The notes under the pieces were generated by a model. That model was not told the origin of the DNA, searched no databases, and saw nothing but the letters and a program-made list of their open reading frames with translations. A program made the position numbers and the translations under genes. Shown here in pieces: positions 48,605-57,736 of a DNA stretch of 64,000 bases. Every line of letters begins with the position of its first letter. The first letter of the stretch is position 1. The stretch is from the NCBI RefSeq assembly GCF_000471965.1, contig NC_022550.1:496001-560000 (forward strand), read 5' to 3'. This DNA comes from Blattabacterium sp. (Nauphoeta cinerea). GTDB lineage: Bacteria > Bacteroidota > Bacteroidia > Flavobacteriales > Blattabacteriaceae.

Positions 48605-49657
48605 CTAATTATGATCTTTTTTTTTCGGTCTAAGATTACGAATTATGGATCCTACTTTCCACAATTCACTTTGTCTCAGATCTTGCAATTCTTTTTGTAA
48701 TTTCTTTCTATAATTTATATCACTATTAGTTTTAATGATTCTTTTCGCTTCGTTACCAGAATAAACTTCATGATATAATTCTTGAAATACTGGAAAAGTT
48801 GCATCTCTAAATTTTTTCCACCAATCTAAAGCACCTCTTTGTGCAGTTGTAGAACAATTAGCATACATCCAATCCATTCCTTCTTCAGATACTAATGGCA
48901 TCAAGCTTTGAGTTAATTCTTCTACGGTTTCGTTAAAAGATTCTGAAGGAGAATGTCCTTTTTCTCTCAATATTTGATATTGTGCCGCAAAAATTCCTTG
49001 TATAGCTCCCATTAAAGTTCCTCTTTCTCCTACTAAATCAGAATACACTTCATTTTTAAAATTCGTCTCAAATAAATATCCAGATCCTATTCCAATTCCA
49101 ATTGATAAAGTTTTTTCTAAGCTATTTCCACTATAATCCTGATAAATAGCATAACTAGAATTAATTCCTTTTCCTTGTTTGAAAAGTCTTCTCAAACTGG
49201 TTCCTGATCCTTTGGGGGCAACTAAAAAAATATCTATATTTTTAGAGGGATATATTTTTGTTTGATTGCAAAAAGTTAATCCAAATCCATGTGAAAAATA
49301 TAAAGATTTTCCTTTAATTAAATATTTACTAAGAGTAGGCCAAAACGAAATTTGACCTGCATCTGATAATAAATACATAATTATAGTCCCTCTTTCAGAT
49401 GCTTCTTCCAAAGAAAAAAGATTTTTCCCTTCTATCCATCCATCTTTTAACGCTTTATTCCAAGAATAAGAATGTTTCCTTTGTCCTACTATTACTTCAA
49501 ATCCATTATCTCTTAAATTTAAAGATTGTCCAGGGCCTTGAACTCCATAACCTAGAACAGAAATAGTTTCTTTTTTTAAAATTTTTATAGCTTTAGATAA
49601 AGGAAATTCGTTTCTTGTAATAATGGTTTCTTCTACAGATCCAAATTTAATTTTCAT
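48605..49657 (-). CDS. ilvC: Ketol-acid reductoisomerase
   Basis: Converts acetolactate and acetohydroxybutyrate for valine and isoleucine. The 350-residue product has the Rossmann motif VLGYGVQGPGQSLNLRDNG, the VAPKGSGTSLRRLF region and the metal-binding SDLVGERGTLMGAIQG, with Glu in LVSEEGMDWMY. It lies 21 bases after ilvN in the operon. Confidence 0.95.
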   Translation of the reverse strand: MKIKFGSVEETIITRNEFPLSKAIKILKKETISVLGYGVQGPGQSLNLRDNGFEVIVGQRKHSYSWNKALKDGWIEGKNLFSLEEASERGTIIMYLLSDAGQISFWPTLSKYLIKGKSLYFSHGFGLTFCNQTKIYPSKNIDIFLVAPKGSGTSLRRLFKQGKGINSSYAIYQDYSGNSLEKTLSIGIGIGSGYLFETNFKNEVYSDLVGERGTLMGAIQGIFAAQYQILREKGHSPSESFNETVEELTQSLMPLVSEEGMDWMYANCSTTAQRGALDWWKKFRDATFPVFQELYHEVYSGNEAKRIIKTNSDINYRKKLQKELQDLRQSELWKVGSIIRNLRPKKKDHN

Positions 49658-49678
49658 AATTTTTAATATTTAAATGAT

Positions 49679-49993
49679 TTAATATGTGACTAATGGGAAA
49701 TCCATTTTTTTACATGAATTTTTTCTAGAATTTTTATCTTTGAGTTTGTAATAGTAAACATGAATAATTCCAATTAATTTTTCAATTAATTTTTTGATTT
49801 TAAATAATTGTTCTTCTTCGCATTCTAAATCAACAACATATTGAACATCATTACTAATTGTTTTTTTATCATTATTGCTAGACGCATTAATATGATTAGT
49901 TTTTAAATTTATTCTGTTTAATATAATAAGAATTCTACTCAATAATCTTGTTTCTTTTTCTCCTAAAATTATTATTCTGAATTGATGCTTCAT
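49679..49993 (-). CDS. ilvN: Acetolactate synthase small subunit, reduced
   Basis: Regulatory partner of IlvB. It is 104 residues, only the N-terminal ACT domain plus a short tail (KMDFPLVTY), while flavobacterial forms known to me run to about 170-190 with a C-terminal domain. In an ungapped alignment to E. coli IlvH, three positions where mutations are known, as I recall, to give valine resistance (Asn11, Gly14, Asn29) correspond to Lys13, Arg16 and Lys31. The sequence is GEKETRLLSR where the family has NEPGxLSR-like residues. I infer weak or no valine feedback. The assignment rests chiefly on position between ilvB and ilvC and on the fold pattern. Confidence 0.82.
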   Translation of the reverse strand: MKHQFRIIILGEKETRLLSRILIILNRINLKTNHINASSNNDKKTISNDVQYVVDLECEEEQLFKIKKLIEKLIGIIHVYYYKLKDKNSRKNSCKKMDFPLVTY

Positions 49994-50007
49994 AGTGTTA
50001 TATTTTT

Positions 50008-51702
50008 TTATGTTAAACGAATTTCATCTACAGATGCTCCTGCAGGAATCATAGGAAAAACATTATCTTCTTTTTCTATTACAACTTCTAGCAAAAAAGC
50101 TTTTTCATGATTTAATGCTTTTTTTACTGATTCTTCTAATTTTTCTCTTTTACTCACTTTTTTTGCTTTTATATTATAAGCATTAGCTAATTTTATAAAA
50201 TCTGGATTAACTAATTCTGTACACGAATAACGTTTATTAAAAAAAAGCTGTTGCCATTGACGGACCATTCCCAAAAAATTATTATTTAATAGTATAATTT
50301 TAACGGAAATCTTATTTTGTAAAATAGTACCCATTTCTTGTATTGTCATTTGAATTCCTCCATCTCCTACTACACAAATAACTTGTCTATTTTTAGTTCC
50401 TAATTGAGCCCCTATAGAAGCTGGTAAAGCAAACCCCATAGTTCCTAATCCTCCAGAAGTTATTTGACTTTTCTTGCATGTAAAATTGAAATATCTTGAA
50501 GCTATCATTTGATGTTGTCCTACGTCAGTTACAAGAATTGCATTTTTTTGCTTATATTGATTGATCCACCTTATTACTTCTCCCATAGTAATCCCTTTTT
50601 TTTTGGGATGAAGATCTCTTTGTATAACTGTTATTTTTTCTTTTTCTTTAAGATGAAAAAATTTATCTATCCATTTTTTATGAATAGATTCATTTACATA
50701 ATAAATTAATTTTTTTAAAGATGTTTTACAATCTCCCAAAATAGGGATATGACATAAAATGTTTTTATTAATTTCGGAAGAATCTATCTCTAAATGAATA
50801 ATTTTAGCTTGTTTTGCATATTTTTGAACATCTCCAGTAACACGATCGTCAAACCGCATTCCTATCGCAATGAGAATATCACATTGATTAGTTAAAATAT
50901 TAGGTGCATAATTTCCATGCATTCCTAACATCCCAACATGTAAATGATGATCACTATTTAACGCTCCTAATCCTAATAGAGTACTAGCTACCGGAATTCC
51001 AGTTTTTTCAACAAATTCTTTAAATTCATCTTCTGCTTCAGCTAAAATTACTCCTTGACCTACAAGAATCAAAGGCTTTTTAGCCGAATTTATTATATTT
51101 GCTGCTTTTATTATTTTTTCATCCTCTATACAAGGATACGGGTGAAAATTTTTTATATATTTACAACGTGTATAATGAAATACAGTTTTTTGAAACTGAG
51201 CGTCTTTAGTAATATCTATTAATACAGGTCCTGGTCTTCCCTTTTTAGCTATAAAAAATCCTTTTTGAATCGATTCACAAATATCTTTAGCTTTTAAAAC
51301 TTGAATATTCCATTTTGTTACAGGAATAGAAATATCTATGATATTTGTTTCTTGAAAAGCATCAGTTCCCAATAAATGAGAAGACACTTGTCCAGTAATA
51401 CAAACAATAGGGGTACTATCTATCAAAGCATCTGCTAATCCAGTAATTAAATTGGTAGCACCTGGACCTGAGGTCGTAAAACACACTCCAATTTTTCCAG
51501 TGGCCCTAGCATATCCTTGCGCTGCATGAATAGATCCTTGTTCATGACGCATGAGAATATGCGAAATAGAATTTAAGTAATCGTGTAAAGAATCATATAT
51601 AGGCATAATAGCCCCGCCTGGATATCCAAATATATATTCTACCTCTTCATATAAGAGCGTTTTTATTACTATTTCTGAACCATAGAATAACTTTTTTTCC
51701 AT
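50008..51702 (-). CDS. ilvB: Acetolactate synthase large subunit
   Basis: ThDP enzyme that starts valine and isoleucine carbon-chain building. The 564-residue chain has MRHEQGSIHAAQGYARATG with the catalytic glutamate, TSGPGATNLITGLADA, and the ThDP/metal motif VGDGGIQMTIQEMGT followed by ILLNNNFLGMVRQW. It ends MIPAGASVDEIRLT, as usual. It lies 9 bases after ilvD and 14 bases before ilvN. Confidence 0.96.
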   Translation of the reverse strand: MEKKLFYGSEIVIKTLLYEEVEYIFGYPGGAIMPIYDSLHDYLNSISHILMRHEQGSIHAAQGYARATGKIGVCFTTSGPGATNLITGLADALIDSTPIVCITGQVSSHLLGTDAFQETNIIDISIPVTKWNIQVLKAKDICESIQKGFFIAKKGRPGPVLIDITKDAQFQKTVFHYTRCKYIKNFHPYPCIEDEKIIKAANIINSAKKPLILVGQGVILAEAEDEFKEFVEKTGIPVASTLLGLGALNSDHHLHVGMLGMHGNYAPNILTNQCDILIAIGMRFDDRVTGDVQKYAKQAKIIHLEIDSSEINKNILCHIPILGDCKTSLKKLIYYVNESIHKKWIDKFFHLKEKEKITVIQRDLHPKKKGITMGEVIRWINQYKQKNAILVTDVGQHQMIASRYFNFTCKKSQITSGGLGTMGFALPASIGAQLGTKNRQVICVVGDGGIQMTIQEMGTILQNKISVKIILLNNNFLGMVRQWQQLFFNKRYSCTELVNPDFIKLANAYNIKAKKVSKREKLEESVKKALNHEKAFLLEVVIEKEDNVFPMIPAGASVDEIRLT

Positions 51703-51711
51703 ATATATATA

Positions 51712-53397
51712 CTAAAATTGATCTGTGATGCATCCAGTGGAAGCTGGAGATACCATTTTTGTATATTTGTGTAGATATCCTTTTTGAACTTTTAGTAAAG
51801 GAGGGACCCATGATCTTCTTCTTTTTTGTATTTCTTCATCCTCCACTTCAAGAGTCATGGTATTATTTTCTGTATCTATTTTAATAAAATCATTATTTTG
51901 TACTAAAGCAATCAATCCTCCAGATTGTGCTTCTGGAGTTATATGTCCTACAACGAAACCATGTGATCCTCCTGAAAATCTACCATCTGTAATAAGAGCT
52001 ACTTTTTTTCCTAATCCAGATCCCATAATATAAGATGTTGGCTTTAACATTTCTGGCATTCCTGGTCCTCCTATTGGCCCTACATATCGAATAACAATGA
52101 CAGATCCAGGTAAAATTTTATTATTCAAAATAGCTTGATTGGCTTCTTCTTCCGAATCAAAAACATTAGCGATCCCCCTAAAAATAGTTCCTTCTTTTCC
52201 AGTAATTTTAGCTACAGATCCTTGAGGGGATAAATTTCCATATAAAATTCTAATATGTCCGTTTTTTTTGATGGGATTATCTATAGGATAAATAATTTTT
52301 TGATTAAAAGTTATATCGGGAATATTTTTCATATTTTCAAATAATGTTTTTCCAGTAACAGTTAAACAATCTCCTGATAATATTCCTTCATTTAACAAAT
52401 ATTTTATAATAATAGGCATACCTCCTACATACATATGAATATCTTCCATTAAGAAAATTCCACTAGGTTTAAGATTTCCAATTATAGGGATTTGATTGCT
52501 AATTTTTTGAAAATCTTTTAAAGAAAAATTAATATTTGCTGATTTAGCGATGGCCAAAAAATGTAAAACTAAATTAGTAGATCCTCCCAAACACATAGCT
52601 AATTTTACTCCATTTTCTATAGATGTTTTTGTTACAATATCTTTTGGTTTAATTCCTTTTTTTAATAGATTTTCAATATATATGGAAACTTCTTTGCATT
52701 CTATTTTTTTATTTTTACTTGTTGAAGGAGAAGAAGAGGAGTAAGGAAGCATCATCCCCATGGCTTCGAAAGCAGAAGCCATAGTATTTGCTGTATACAT
52801 ACCTCCACAAGCTCCTGGTCCAGGACAGGAATTTTTTACGATATTTTTATATTCATTTTCAGTAATTTGACAGGTATTTTTTTTTCCTAAGGCTTCAAAA
52901 GAAGAAACGACATCTAATTTTTTTCCATTGTAATAACCGGAAGAAATGCTTCCTCCATATACAATTATAGACGGTCTATTCAATCTTAATAAAGCTATCA
53001 TAACTCCTGGTATATTTTTATCACATCCAGGTATAGCTATTATCCCATCATAATGATGAGAATCTACTACAGTTTCTATACTATCTGCTATTAATTCTCT
53101 AGAAGGAAGTGAATATCTCATTCCTAATGTTCCCATGGTAATTCCATCACTGACTCCAATAGTAGTAAATTGAAATCCTATTAAATTCTTATTTATGACT
53201 GATGACTTTATTTTTTTAGCCAATTGATCTAAATGCATATTACAAGGATTTCCTTCATACCAGTTACTAACTATTCCTATTTGAGCTTTACAAAAATCTG
53301 AGTCTTTCATTCCTGTAGCATACAACATAGCATGTGCTGCTGGCAAATTAGGTTCTTTCGTGATTTTTCTGCTAAAATCGTTAATTCTTTTTTTCAT
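51712..53397 (-). CDS. ilvD: Dihydroxy-acid dehydratase
   Basis: Iron-sulfur dehydratase of valine and isoleucine synthesis. The 561-residue product has the cluster region GCDKNIPGVMIA, the signature CPGPGACGGMYTANTM, and DGRFSGGSHGFVVGH near the end. It is the first gene of ilvD-B-N-C-A. The 5' leader of about 90 bases carries a terminator-like hairpin and a Bacteroidetes-type promoter, both described separately. Confidence 0.97.
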   Translation of the reverse strand: MKKRINDFSRKITKEPNLPAAHAMLYATGMKDSDFCKAQIGIVSNWYEGNPCNMHLDQLAKKIKSSVINKNLIGFQFTTIGVSDGITMGTLGMRYSLPSRELIADSIETVVDSHHYDGIIAIPGCDKNIPGVMIALLRLNRPSIIVYGGSISSGYYNGKKLDVVSSFEALGKKNTCQITENEYKNIVKNSCPGPGACGGMYTANTMASAFEAMGMMLPYSSSSPSTSKNKKIECKEVSIYIENLLKKGIKPKDIVTKTSIENGVKLAMCLGGSTNLVLHFLAIAKSANINFSLKDFQKISNQIPIIGNLKPSGIFLMEDIHMYVGGMPIIIKYLLNEGILSGDCLTVTGKTLFENMKNIPDITFNQKIIYPIDNPIKKNGHIRILYGNLSPQGSVAKITGKEGTIFRGIANVFDSEEEANQAILNNKILPGSVIVIRYVGPIGGPGMPEMLKPTSYIMGSGLGKKVALITDGRFSGGSHGFVVGHITPEAQSGGLIALVQNNDFIKIDTENNTMTLEVEDEEIQKRRRSWVPPLLKVQKGYLHKYTKMVSPASTGCITDQF

Positions 53398-53421
53398 GAA
53401 ACATTTTAATAAATCAAAAAG

Positions 53422-53444
53422 CCCTACTGATCTATCAAGTAGGG
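53422..53444 (-). terminator. Terminator-like hairpin in the ilvD leader (possible attenuator)
   Basis: Read on the reverse strand, CCCTACT, a 9-base loop and AGTAGGG form a perfect 7-bp stem followed at once by CTTTTTG. It lies about 25 bases before the ilvD ATG. As an intrinsic terminator placed between promoter and first gene it would act as an attenuator. Upstream in the leader, CTATTCAAG (53464-53472) can pair with CTTGATAG, which covers the loop and the end of the first arm, a possible competing helix. I see no leader peptide rich in branched-chain codons. Confidence 0.5.
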
Positions 53445-53492
53445 ATAAAAAAACAACACCAAACTTGAATAGTTTTATGAAAAAAAACTATA

Positions 53493-53525
53493 CAAAAATA
53501 TTAAATTATATAATATGCAAAAATA
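53493..53525 (-). promoter_or_regulatory. Candidate promoter of the ilv operon
   Basis: On the reverse strand a TTTG (53521-53518) is followed after 17 bases by TATTTTTG (53500-53493), a perfect TAnnTTTG -7 box of Bacteroidetes. Transcription would begin near 53486, leaving a leader of about 90 bases. The rest of the gap up to the end of mnmA at 53667 is AT-rich without other structure that I can see. Confidence 0.4.
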
Positions 53526-53666
53526 TGAAAAAAATAGATTATATAAAAGCGGTTTTTAGGTATTTATTTCTAAAATATTATTATTTTTTGATTTATTAAT
53601 GAATATCTTATAAAGTTTGCAATAAAGAATTATTAAAACAGTGTATTTTTATTTTTTTAAACTTTT

Positions 53667-54863
53667 TTAAAAAATAAAATATAAAATAATAGAAATAACC
53701 CCTGACCCTATTAACTCTTTTCCAAGATACCATACAGCAAATTGTCCTTCCGTTATAGCACATTGCATTCTATTAAACTCAATAAACATTCCTTTTTTTA
53801 TTTTATATAATTTGGATTTTTGTAATGGTTGTCTATAACGAATTCTACAAAATACATCCATTTTTTCTCCTTCTAAAAGAGTTAGATCTTTCCGTATCCA
53901 ATGAATATTTTCTTCCTGAAGAAACAAAGATTTTCTATATAATCCTGGATGTTGTTTACCCATTCCTATATAAACAATATTTTCTTTTACATCAGTATCT
54001 ATAACAAAAAGAGGCTCCTCATAACCTCCTAATGCTATTCCTTTACGTTGTCCTTTAGTAAAATAATAAGCTCCTTGATGATATCCAATTATTTTTCCAT
54101 CAGATTTTTTGTATTTTTTTTTTTTAATAAAAAAAATAAATTCTTCTTCTTTAGAAAAAAAAAAATTTTTTTCTTTATATAATGAAGCATTAGAATTAAT
54201 ACAGATTATTTCTCCTTTTTTGGGAATAATTCTTTTTTTAAGAAAATTGGGAAAATTCACTTTTCCTACAAAACATAAACCTTGAGATTCTTTTTTGTAA
54301 GCGCTCCGTAATTTATATTTTTCTGCTATTTTCCTTACTTGATTTTTAGTTAATAACCCTAATGGAAATAGGGATTTTTCCAATTGATATTGTGTTAATT
54401 GACATAAAAAATATGATTGATCTTTATTAAAATCTTTTCCAATTAAAAGACGATAAATTGTTTTCTTATTTTTCAATTTTTTTTTATTTACATAATGTCC
54501 TGTGGCAATAAAATCAGCCCCTAAATCAAGGCATTTTTTCAAAAAAATGTTAAATTTTATTTCTCGATTACACAAAATATCTGGATTAGGAGTTTTTCCT
54601 AATCTATATTCATTGAACATGTAATTTATAACGTATTTTTTATATTCATTTTTCATTTCAATTATTTGAAAAGGAATCCCTAATTGTTTAGCAACTAACA
54701 TAGCGTCAATGCTATCTTCTTTCCAAGTACATTTATTATTAGAATCTTCCTCTTCCCAATTATGCATAAATAAACCAATAACTTTATAACCTTTCTTTTT
54801 AAGAATTAATGCAGCAACACTTGAATCAACACCCCCTGATAACCCGACTATTACTTTTTGCAT
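53667..54863 (-). CDS. mnmA: tRNA-specific 2-thiouridylase MnmA
   Basis: Adds sulfur to the wobble uridine of Lys, Glu and Gln tRNAs. The 398-residue product opens with the PP-loop VGLSGGVDSSVAALIL. The two catalytic cysteines lie in TPNPDILCNREIKF and ESQGLCFVGKVNF. The interaction region KDQSYFLCQL is also present. A lysine-rich insert near residue 230 (KKKKYKKSD) is not typical. It follows dnaJ with 33 bases between. Confidence 0.95.
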   Translation of the reverse strand: MQKVIVGLSGGVDSSVAALILKKKGYKVIGLFMHNWEEEDSNNKCTWKEDSIDAMLVAKQLGIPFQIIEMKNEYKKYVINYMFNEYRLGKTPNPDILCNREIKFNIFLKKCLDLGADFIATGHYVNKKKLKNKKTIYRLLIGKDFNKDQSYFLCQLTQYQLEKSLFPLGLLTKNQVRKIAEKYKLRSAYKKESQGLCFVGKVNFPNFLKKRIIPKKGEIICINSNASLYKEKNFFFSKEEEFIFFIKKKKYKKSDGKIIGYHQGAYYFTKGQRKGIALGGYEEPLFVIDTDVKENIVYIGMGKQHPGLYRKSLFLQEENIHWIRKDLTLLEGEKMDVFCRIRYRQPLQKSKLYKIKKGMFIEFNRMQCAITEGQFAVWYLGKELIGSGVISIILYFIF

Positions 54864-54896
54864 AAAAATATTATAAAAATAAAATTGAATAACTTA

Positions 54897-56015
54897 TTAA
54901 GAAAACATTTCTCTTACACGATCAAAAAACGATTTTTCTGAATTTCCTGGATGAGGAAGAAAATTTTCACTTTTTCTCATTTTTTCAAAAAATTTTCTTT
55001 GTTCTTCATTAATTTTTTTTGGGGTCCAAACATTTATATGAATTAAAAGACTTCCATGTCCATATCCTTCAAGATTAGGTAATCCTTTGTTTTTTAATCT
55101 AAGAGTTTTTCCGGATTGTGTTCCTGGATCTATTTTTATTCTTGCTTTTCCATTAATAGTAGGAACTTCTTTTAAAGCTCCTAATATTGCATCTGGAAAC
55201 GATATATACAAATCATAATGAAGATTGTTCCCTTCTCTTTTTAATTGAGGATGAGGAATTTCCTCAATTAACACAATCAAATCACCAGGAATTCCATCAA
55301 ATGGAGCTTCATTTCCTTTTTCAGAAACTTTTAATTGAATTCCTTCTGTAAGACCTGCAGGTATTTTAATATTGACTAATTCTTCTTCTTTAATTAATCC
55401 ATGTTTATTAGCTCCATAAGGAATATTTTCAATGATTTTACCAGTTCCATAACATCTATTGCATTGAGAAGTAGTTTGCATTCTTCCCAAAATAGTATTG
55501 GTAACTCGTGTAATTTGACCGCTTCCATTACAAGATATACAATTTTTAAATTTGATCCCTTTAGCAACTTTAAGTCTTTTAACTTTAACTTTTTTTTCTA
55601 CTCCATTAGCTATTTCTTCTAATAAAAGTTTTACTCTGATTCTTAAATCGCTCCCTTTAATAGTTTTAGATCTAGTTGATCTTCCAAAACCAAAACTGGA
55701 AAACCCCTCTCCAAATGCATCAGCAAAAATATCCCCAAAATTTGCGAAAATATCTTCCATATTCATTCCTGAACTCGAACCGCTTCCTTTGATTCCAGAA
55801 TGTCCAAATTTATCGTAACGATGCCTTTTTTCTGAATGGCTTAAAATCTCATAAGCTTCAGCTGCTTCTTTAAATTTTTCTTCCGCTTTCTTTTTATTAT
55901 CTAAATTCTTATCTGGATGATATTTGATTGCTAATTTTCGATAAGCTTTTTTAATTTCTTCTGGAGAAGCATCTCTAGAAACTCCTAATACTTCGTAATA
56001 ATCTTTTTTCATCAT
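54897..56015 (-). CDS. dnaJ: Chaperone DnaJ
   Basis: Hsp40 co-chaperone of DnaK. The 372-residue protein has the J domain with IKYHPDKN, a Gly/Phe region (about 72-100), and a reduced zinc region with two of the usual four CxxCxGxG motifs (CISCNGSG and CNRCYGTG), the form I know from flavobacteria. The C-terminal substrate domains follow ([18 protein letters not shown]). grpE lies 18 bases upstream. DnaK is not in this window. Confidence 0.96.
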   Translation of the reverse strand: MMKKDYYEVLGVSRDASPEEIKKAYRKLAIKYHPDKNLDNKKKAEEKFKEAAEAYEILSHSEKRHRYDKFGHSGIKGSGSSSGMNMEDIFANFGDIFADAFGEGFSSFGFGRSTRSKTIKGSDLRIRVKLLLEEIANGVEKKVKVKRLKVAKGIKFKNCISCNGSGQITRVTNTILGRMQTTSQCNRCYGTGKIIENIPYGANKHGLIKEEELVNIKIPAGLTEGIQLKVSEKGNEAPFDGIPGDLIVLIEEIPHPQLKREGNNLHYDLYISFPDAILGALKEVPTINGKARIKIDPGTQSGKTLRLKNKGLPNLEGYGHGSLLIHINVWTPKKINEEQRKFFEKMRKSENFLPHPGNSEKSFFDRVREMFS

Positions 56016-56033
56016 GAAGACAAAAATTGTTAA

Positions 56034-56615
56034 TTATTTTCCGGTAATGACTTTAGCATGTCGTATAACTTTTTCTTTTAGAAGATATCCAGCTTCTATA
56101 ATTTCTATGATTTTTCCTTTTAAATTTTCTGTAATAGCTGGAATTTGTGTTATCGCCTCATGAAAATCTGTGTTAAAATCATCTCCTTTTTTTATTTTTA
56201 TTTTACTTAATCCTTTTTCTTTTAAAATTTTAATAAGTTTTTCTTGAATCAAAAAGACTCCTTTTACAAGATGTGCATCTTGAGATTTTCTTAATTCTTT
56301 AATTCCTCTTTCAAAATCATCTAAAATTGGAATTAAATCTATAATAATTTGTTCATGAACATCTCTAAAAATATCAACTCTTTCTTTTTGAATCCGTTTT
56401 TTATAATTTTCAAATTCTGCAAAAAGACGTAAAAATTTATCTTTTTCTTTTTCTAATTCTTTTTTAAGAAATTTAATTTCTTTTATTTCTCCCTGAAAAT
56501 AAGAAGACTCCGATATTTTTTCATCTATTTCATTAGATGTAGATGATTTTGATCGTTTCTCATTTTCAGTATTTTTTTCAGTATTTTTTTCAGTATTTTT
56601 TTTAGTAATATCCAT
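56034..56615 (-). CDS. grpE: Nucleotide exchange factor GrpE
   Basis: Releases ADP from DnaK. The 193-residue chain has a disordered N-terminus with the repeat KNTEKNTEKNTE (from a 12-base DNA repeat), a long helical dimerisation part (about 45-100) and the C-terminal domain with the family region FNTDFHEAITQIPA. It is the first gene of grpE-dnaJ-mnmA, with a short dyad about 70-80 bases upstream. Confidence 0.94.
   Translation of the reverse strand: MDITKKNTEKNTEKNTENEKRSKSSTSNEIDEKISESSYFQGEIKEIKFLKKELEKEKDKFLRLFAEFENYKKRIQKERVDIFRDVHEQIIIDLIPILDDFERGIKELRKSQDAHLVKGVFLIQEKLIKILKEKGLSKIKIKKGDDFNTDFHEAITQIPAITENLKGKIIEIIEAGYLLKEKVIRHAKVITGK
56567..56602 (-). repeat. 12-bp tandem repeat at the start of grpE
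   Basis: Three perfect copies of a 12-base unit (CAGTATTTTTTT on the forward strand) at 56567-56578, 56579-56590 and 56591-56602. In grpE they encode three copies of KNTE within the first 17 residues. Each unit contains an A7 tract on the coding strand, so the region should be prone to length change. Confidence 0.85.
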
Positions 56616-56683
56616 AATATAAAAAATATTTTCAATATAATTCTATGGACTTAAAGCAAAATATTTGCCAAAAATTAAAACGA

Positions 56684-56696
56684 TGTCATAATGACA
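56684..56696. promoter_or_regulatory. Perfect 13-bp dyad upstream of grpE-dnaJ
   Basis: TGTCATAATGACA is a perfect inverted repeat (6-1-6) in the 90-base gap between trpS and grpE. It lies about 69 bases before the grpE ATG. It could be a binding site for a dimeric regulator of the chaperone operon. It does not resemble CIRCE. I cannot name the regulator, and a short dyad in AT-rich DNA could be chance. Confidence 0.3.
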
Positions 56697-56705
56697 CTTG
56701 ATAAA

Positions 56706-57698
56706 TCAAATAATCGAATTGAAATTCAAATGTTTTCTAATACAATTTAATCTTTTGTGAGCTATACTTTTTGCTTTTTTAGCTCCTGTAAATAAAATAT
56801 GATCTAATAAAGATTTATTTTTCATAAAAGAAAAAAATTTTTCTCTTTCCAATGAAAATTTATGAATGATATGTTCATATAATGCAATTTTTGCTTCATA
56901 ATATCCATATCCTCCTCTGATATATTTTTTTTTCATAATTTCTATTTGTTCCACAGTAGCCAGTAAACTGTATAAAGACATAATATAATCATTTTCAGGA
57001 TTTTTCTTTGCTTCTATAGATTTGCTATCTGTGCGAATACTCATAATTTGTTTTTTCAAAATTTCATCAGAAGAAAAAATATCAATACAATTTTTTTGAG
57101 ATTTACTCATTTTTTTTCCGTCTGTTCCTAACACAAACATATTTTGTCTTTGTAAAAATGCATTAGGTAACACAAATAATTCTTTTCCTATTTTTTGATT
57201 AAAATAATAGGCAATACGACGAGCTATTTCTATATGTTGTAATTGATCCATTCCTACTGGAACAATTTTTGCATTGTAAAGTAAAATATCGGCAGCCATT
57301 AAAATAGGATAAGTAAATAAGCCCGTGCTTATTTTACTTTGATTTATTTTTTTCATTTCTGTTTTGAAAGCATGAGATAATACAAGTCTTTTATATGGAT
57401 AAAAACAATTGAAATACCAAGCTAACTCAGTAACCAATGACACATCGGATTGTCTATAAAATAAACAATTATCAACATTTAAACCGAAAGCTAACCATGC
57501 AGCTGCAATTTGATAAGTATTATTTCTTATTGTTTTTATATTATTGATTTGAACCATAGAATGTAAATCTGCTATAAATATAAATGAAGAATGTTTTGTG
57601 TTTTTATTAGCTATGGATACAGACGGAATAATAACACCTAAAATATTTCCTAAATGAGGTGACCCTGTACTTCTAATTCCTGTTAACATATTTTCCAT
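56706..57698 (-). CDS. trpS: Tryptophanyl-tRNA synthetase
   Basis: Class I synthetase for tryptophan. The HIGH-like motif is TGSPHLGNILG at the N-terminus (residues 12-22), and the KMSKS loop is DGKKMSKSQKN. VPVGMDQLQHIEIARRIA lies between. Length, 330 residues, is normal. It stands between grpE and the atp operon on the same strand. Confidence 0.96.
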   Translation of the reverse strand: MENMLTGIRSTGSPHLGNILGVIIPSVSIANKNTKHSSFIFIADLHSMVQINNIKTIRNNTYQIAAAWLAFGLNVDNCLFYRQSDVSLVTELAWYFNCFYPYKRLVLSHAFKTEMKKINQSKISTGLFTYPILMAADILLYNAKIVPVGMDQLQHIEIARRIAYYFNQKIGKELFVLPNAFLQRQNMFVLGTDGKKMSKSQKNCIDIFSSDEILKKQIMSIRTDSKSIEAKKNPENDYIMSLYSLLATVEQIEIMKKKYIRGGYGYYEAKIALYEHIIHKFSLEREKFFSFMKNKSLLDHILFTGAKKAKSIAHKRLNCIRKHLNFNSII

Positions 57699-57736
57699 AA
57701 TTATATTTTTAAAAAAATGGATAATTGGAATTTTTA

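Noticed and set aside
54897-56015. DnaJ apparently missing two zinc motifs
   Set aside because: I first took this as decay, but flavobacterial DnaJ as I know it has this two-motif form, so it is ordinary for the lineage.
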